From G963555815 sp965249615 [NCBI: bacterium] (GTDB lineage: Bacteria > UBA8248 > JACPRG01): DNA of 64,000 bases. The notes beneath the pieces were generated by a model. That model was given only the letters and a program-made list of their open reading frames with translations, was not told the origin of the DNA and searched no databases. The DNA is taken from assembly GCA_965249615.1 (NCBI GenBank), contig CBDFMI010000004.1, forward strand, positions 62,001 through 126,000, read 5' to 3'. Shown one piece after another: positions 60,768 through 64,000 of the stretch. Position 1 is the first letter of the stretch; the number at the start of each line of letters is the position of its first letter. A program made the position numbers and the translations under genes.

Positions 60768-62294
60768 TCAGCGGGCCTCCCGAGCCCGATGGGCCCCCTT
60801 GCCGTAACCCAGTTCTCGAATGGCCACCCTTGCCTCTTCCCGGTCGTCGAAGGGAACGACCTCTCGGCCCAGGATCTGATAGTCCTCGTGCCCCTTTCCC
60901 GCGATCACGATACCGTCTCCCGCCTCAGCCATCCCAATGGCCTCACGGATCGCCTTTCGACGGTCTACGCAGGTCGTGTATTTCGAAGGCCCCTTTCCCA
61001 GGCCCTTCAGCCCCATCTCGATCTCTCGGATGATGGCCTCGGGGTCTTCAGTCCGGGGATTGTCGGAAGTGATGAGGACGAAATCTGCGATCTTCCCGGC
61101 CGCCGCGCCCATTCGGGGCCGCTTGGTCCGGTCTCTGTCTCCACCGCACCCCATGACGGCGATGAGGCGCCCTTCAATGAGCTCGCGGGCGACGTTCAAG
61201 ACGCGGCTGAGGGCCTCCTCAGTATGAGCGTAGTCTACGACGACAGTGAAGGGTTGGCCGAGGTTGATCGGCTCGAAGCGGCCAGGAACCGACGAGAGGT
61301 TTGAGACGCCGACTTGAATGGCCTCGGTGTTGAGACCCAGGGCGAGGGCCGTGGCCACTGATGAAAGGATGTTGTAGACATTATGAGTCCCAAGTAAGGG
61401 GGAGCGAAGTGACATGGGCCCCCGGGGACAGCGAAGCTCAAAGGAGAGCCCGGACCAGTCCGCGGTCACCCCTTTGGCACCCACTGCGGCCTCAGAGTCC
61501 AGCCCATAGGTGAGGCCCTCCTTTTCCCCCCGAGTGCCCACCATCCCCTTCCAGAGGCGCTGGCCGTAAGGATCGTCAATATTCACCACGGCTGCTCTCA
61601 GGGGATATTCCCTGAAGAGACTCTCCTTGGCGGCAAAATAGTTCTCCAGGGAGTGATGAAAATCCAGATGGTCCTGAGTGAGATTGGTGAAGACGGCGAC
61701 GTCGAACTCCATCCCCCGGACGCGATCCAGGGCCAAGCCGTGGGAAGAGACCTCAAGGAGGCAGTGGTCCAGGCCCTCGTCCACCATCTTCCGGACGGTC
61801 CCTTGAAGCTCCGGGGCCTGAGGAGTTGTTTGACCTGCGGGGGAAGATTTTTGGCCGATCCGGTACGAGATGGTCCCGATGACGCCCGGGCGATGGCCCG
61901 CAGCCTTCAGGATGGACTCGGTGAGGTAGGTCCAGGTGGTCTTGCCATTGGTTCCGGTGACGCCGAGGATCCTGATCTCACTTGAGGGGTGACCATGAAA
62001 GACATCCGCCAGGTGGGCGAGGGCCCGGCGCGTGTTGGGGACGGTGATGACGGTCACTTCTCTCGAGGCCGCGGGGACCTTCGCCGTTTCTGAGACCACC
62101 ACGCCCACCGCTCCGCGTTTGATGGCCTCCTCTAGATGGGTGTGGCCGTCGGTCTGTGATCCTGGCAGGGCGATGAAGAGGTCCCCCGGGCAGAGGCTTC
62201 GAGAATCATAAGAAAGGCCACTGATCTCAACCCCCTGGGGTCCTCTGACCTGGTGACACGTAATGCCCGAGATGAGCTGGTCGATACGGGCCAA
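60768..62294 (-). CDS. murE: UDP-MurNAc-tripeptide synthetase (meso-DAP adding)
   Basis: A 508-residue Mur ligase adding the third stem residue. GLSYDSRSLCPGDLFIALPG, VTGTNGKTTWTYLTESIL (ATP loop), EVSSHGLALDRV, TNLTQDHLDFH and VDYAHTEEAL are typical. The specificity motif DNPR (TSDNPRTEDP, near residue 410) indicates meso-diaminopimelate rather than lysine as the added residue, so the peptidoglycan is A1-gamma type. Follows ftsI by 11 bases, before murF. Confidence 0.97.
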   Translation of the reverse strand: MARIDQLISGITCHQVRGPQGVEISGLSYDSRSLCPGDLFIALPGSQTDGHTHLEEAIKRGAVGVVVSETAKVPAASREVTVITVPNTRRALAHLADVFHGHPSSEIRILGVTGTNGKTTWTYLTESILKAAGHRPGVIGTISYRIGQKSSPAGQTTPQAPELQGTVRKMVDEGLDHCLLEVSSHGLALDRVRGMEFDVAVFTNLTQDHLDFHHSLENYFAAKESLFREYPLRAAVVNIDDPYGQRLWKGMVGTRGEKEGLTYGLDSEAAVGAKGVTADWSGLSFELRCPRGPMSLRSPLLGTHNVYNILSSVATALALGLNTEAIQVGVSNLSSVPGRFEPINLGQPFTVVVDYAHTEEALSRVLNVARELIEGRLIAVMGCGGDRDRTKRPRMGAAAGKIADFVLITSDNPRTEDPEAIIREIEMGLKGLGKGPSKYTTCVDRRKAIREAIGMAEAGDGIVIAGKGHEDYQILGREVVPFDDREEARVAIRELGYGKGAHRAREAR

Positions 62295-62305
62295 TCCTAC
62301 CCCCT

Positions 62306-64000
62306 TCAGGCCCCTGGTTCGGCGGGGTCCTCTCCCGAGCGTAGCACGAGGGCCTCATCGCGAGGGACCCTGAGATAGCGTAGCGTCCGGCCAGCAATCT
62401 CTCTAAAGATGGGGGCCGCCACAGAGCCCCCGTAGATGTTTTCCTTTGGGGAATCGATCGTCACCAGGATGACCACCCGGGGCCGCTCTGCCGGCGAAAA
62501 TCCTACGAAAGAGGCAACGTAACGCCCATTTTCATAGGTCCCGGTTGCCGGATCCACCTGCTGGGCCGTGCCGGTCTTGCCACCCGCGGTGTAGTCTGCA
62601 GGCTTCGCTTTTTTTCCGGTTCCCCGCTCCACGACCCCCCTGAGGGCCTCCCTCAGGGTCTCCGCCACCTCAGGCCCCAAGGCCCGTCGGACGATCTTGG
62701 GGGCGAAAACGCGGATGGTTCGGCCATCTCGCTCGATGGACTTGACAACGCGGGGACGCATGAGGTAACCACCATTGGCGATGGCCCCGTAAGCGGCGAC
62801 AAGCTGAAGGGGGGTGACGGCGACCTCGTGCCCTATGGGCAGGGCTGCCATGGAGGCTCGAGTCCACGCCCGGGGGGGTCTGAGGATTCCAGGAGACTCC
62901 CCGGGAAGACCTGATTTAGACCGTTCGCCGAATCCAAAGGCCCGGATGTAGCGATCAAGGAGATCAGGTCCCACCTCCTGGGCCATCTTGACGGCTCCGA
63001 TGTTGCTGGATTGTTCGAGGATCTGGCGGACCGTTAGATCATCATGAGGGTGAAGGTCCCGGATGACCCGCCCTGCGAAGGGCCACCTTCCCCCCTCGCC
63101 ATAGAAGGTGTCGTCTGCATGTCCGCCCCTGCCTTCCAGGTACGCTGCCGCCGTCACCACCTTAAAGGTGGAGCCCGGCTCGTAGACGTCGGCGGCGCTG
63201 CGAATGCGCGAGGCCCCCGGCCCGTAGAGTCGAAATTGGTTTGGGTCGAAAGAGGGGACCTCGGCAAGGGCCAAGATGTTCCCCGTCTCCGGCTCCATCA
63301 CAATGACGATGCCAGAAGCGGCCCCCGCTCTCTCAACGCCGTTGGCGAGGGCTCTTTCTGCGATGTGTTGGATGGACTCGTCCATGGCGAGGACCACATC
63401 GCTTCCGCTGAGGCCAGGGGACGGGAGGAGCTCAGGGGGCAGAAGGGTTCGGCCCAGGGCGTCCCTGAGGACCTTTCTGCGGCCGGGGATCCCGCGAAGG
63501 TGGAGGTTAAGTGCGTACTCCACCCCCGAGAGACCCTCCTCATCTATGCCCACAAAACCCAAAAGTTGTCCCGCCAGGTGCCCCTTGGGGTAGAAACGTT
63601 TTTTCTCCGGGACAGAATCGATCCCGCCCAGGGCGAGCGCACGCACCTGATCCATCTGGGCGGGGGTGACCTTACGGCTTATCCACACGAACTCCCTCTT
63701 CGACGTCAGGCTCTGCCTGAGGTCAGCCAACGGGAGGTCGAGTGCTTTGGAGAGAAGCCAGGCCGCGGCAGTCGGCTCCGCCAGGGCGGCAGGCCGCGCG
63801 AAGACGGAATCGGTGTTCATGCTCAGGGCGAGCATTCTCCTGCGCCGATCCCATATGACCCCTCGCTGAGGCTGCAGGGGTTCGATCTTCGTATACTGTC
63901 GTTCGGCCCGGCTCATGGTAGGCGTGTGTTGGTGGATCTGAAGGTAGTAAAGTCGAACGGCGATCACAAAAAGACCCAGTAAGGAGAGCAATAAAAATCC
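62306..64000 (-). CDS. ftsI: Peptidoglycan D,D-transpeptidase FtsI (PBP3), partial
   Basis: Monofunctional class B penicillin-binding protein that crosslinks septal peptidoglycan with FtsW. A membrane helix (FLLLSLLGLFVIAVRLYYLQI) is cut by the right edge; the frame is open to the last base, so the start lies outside. Then the RGVIWDRRRRMLALS pedestal motif, SxxK (PGSTFKVV, nucleophilic Ser), SSN (EQSSNIGAV) and KTG (AGGKTGTAQQ). No PASTA domain follows, unlike the SpoVD-type. First gene of the dcw run in view; mraZ, rsmH and ftsL are expected to the right. Confidence 0.95.
   Translation of the reverse strand, partial: GFLLLSLLGLFVIAVRLYYLQIHQHTPTMSRAERQYTKIEPLQPQRGVIWDRRRRMLALSMNTDSVFARPAALAEPTAAAWLLSKALDLPLADLRQSLTSKREFVWISRKVTPAQMDQVRALALGGIDSVPEKKRFYPKGHLAGQLLGFVGIDEEGLSGVEYALNLHLRGIPGRRKVLRDALGRTLLPPELLPSPGLSGSDVVLAMDESIQHIAERALANGVERAGAASGIVIVMEPETGNILALAEVPSFDPNQFRLYGPGASRIRSAADVYEPGSTFKVVTAAAYLEGRGGHADDTFYGEGGRWPFAGRVIRDLHPHDDLTVRQILEQSSNIGAVKMAQEVGPDLLDRYIRAFGFGERSKSGLPGESPGILRPPRAWTRASMAALPIGHEVAVTPLQLVAAYGAIANGGYLMRPRVVKSIERDGRTIRVFAPKIVRRALGPEVAETLREALRGVVERGTGKKAKPADYTAGGKTGTAQQVDPATGTYENGRYVASFVGFSPAERPRVVILVTIDSPKENIYGGSVAAPIFREIAGRTLRYLRVPRDEALVLRSGEDPAEPGA

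Noticed and set aside
1-64000. CRISPR array, prophage, transposon or defence island
   Set aside because: No spaced repeats, integrase, transposase, phage structural or restriction genes were found; the lone HNH protein belongs to a widespread solitary family.

Overview
This window is chromosomal core DNA from a GC-rich, LPS-bearing (diderm) bacterium. The evidence is a complete Lol/Bam/Lpx/Kdt/Lpt outer-membrane biogenesis set, a long division and cell-wall (dcw) cluster, and a MurE with the DNPR motif of meso-diaminopimelate adding enzymes. tRNA genes encode their own CCA. The SRP RNA is the long, Alu-domain type usually met in Gram-positives, here in an LPS producer. Together with a DUF3179 protein and a chlorite-dismutase-family protein this recalls NC10/Methylomirabilota, Rokubacteria or Nitrospirota-like lineages, but I cannot fix the phylum by reading alone. 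I see no prophage, IS element, CRISPR array or defence system.

Layout. 1-13.1 kb: the 5' end of an O-acetylhomoserine sulfhydrylase gene and a CoA-binding protein, then tRNA-Arg(ACG) running directly into tadA, a DUF3179 protein, tRNA-Ser(CGA), a DEAD-box helicase plus typA pair, tRNA-Ser(GGA), SRP RNA, dnaX, ybaB, recR, a class A PBP and an HNH nuclease. Without the DUF3179 and helicase/typA genes the order tadA - tRNA-Ser - SRP RNA - dnaX - ybaB - recR equals the Bacillus subtilis yaaJ-scr-dnaX-yaaK-recR block. 13.2-21.4 kb: uvrB, uvrC, lnt, prfB (with its autoregulatory +1 frameshift) and lysS.

21.4-39.7 kb: one long plus-strand run for envelope biogenesis: lolC/E, lolD, clpC, bamA, skp, lpxD, fabZ, lpxA, a GnnA-like oxidoreductase, lpxI, lpxB, a DUF374 acyltransferase, kdtA and lpxK. 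Many genes overlap by a few bases. It meets the convergent lptF-lptG pair. These genes make lipid A-Kdo, release lipoproteins, assemble outer-membrane barrels and extract LPS; no msbA flippase is seen in the window.

40-48.8 kb: mixed metabolism: a BtuF-like protein, DUF488, rsmD, a PfkB sugar kinase, a pterin dehydratase, a 2-oxoacid dehydrogenase operon (E1 alpha, E1 beta, E2 with an apparent one-base deletion), a chlorite-dismutase/HemQ-family protein and a DUF362 protein. 48.9-64 kb: the minus-strand dcw cluster ftsI-murE-murF-mraY-murD-ftsW-murG-murC-murB-ftsQ-ftsA-ftsZ, closed by a strong terminator hairpin. ftsI runs off the right edge.

The observations most worth a second look are the tRNA-Arg(ACG)/tadA overlap (substrate tRNA fused to the gene of its editing enzyme), a probable dnaX -1 frameshift site giving a gamma-sized product, the helicase/typA segment bounded by two tRNA-Ser genes with identical 27-bp ends, tandem repeats carrying alternative start codons in the helicase, and the lipid A gene set with a GnnA-like protein next to lpxA.
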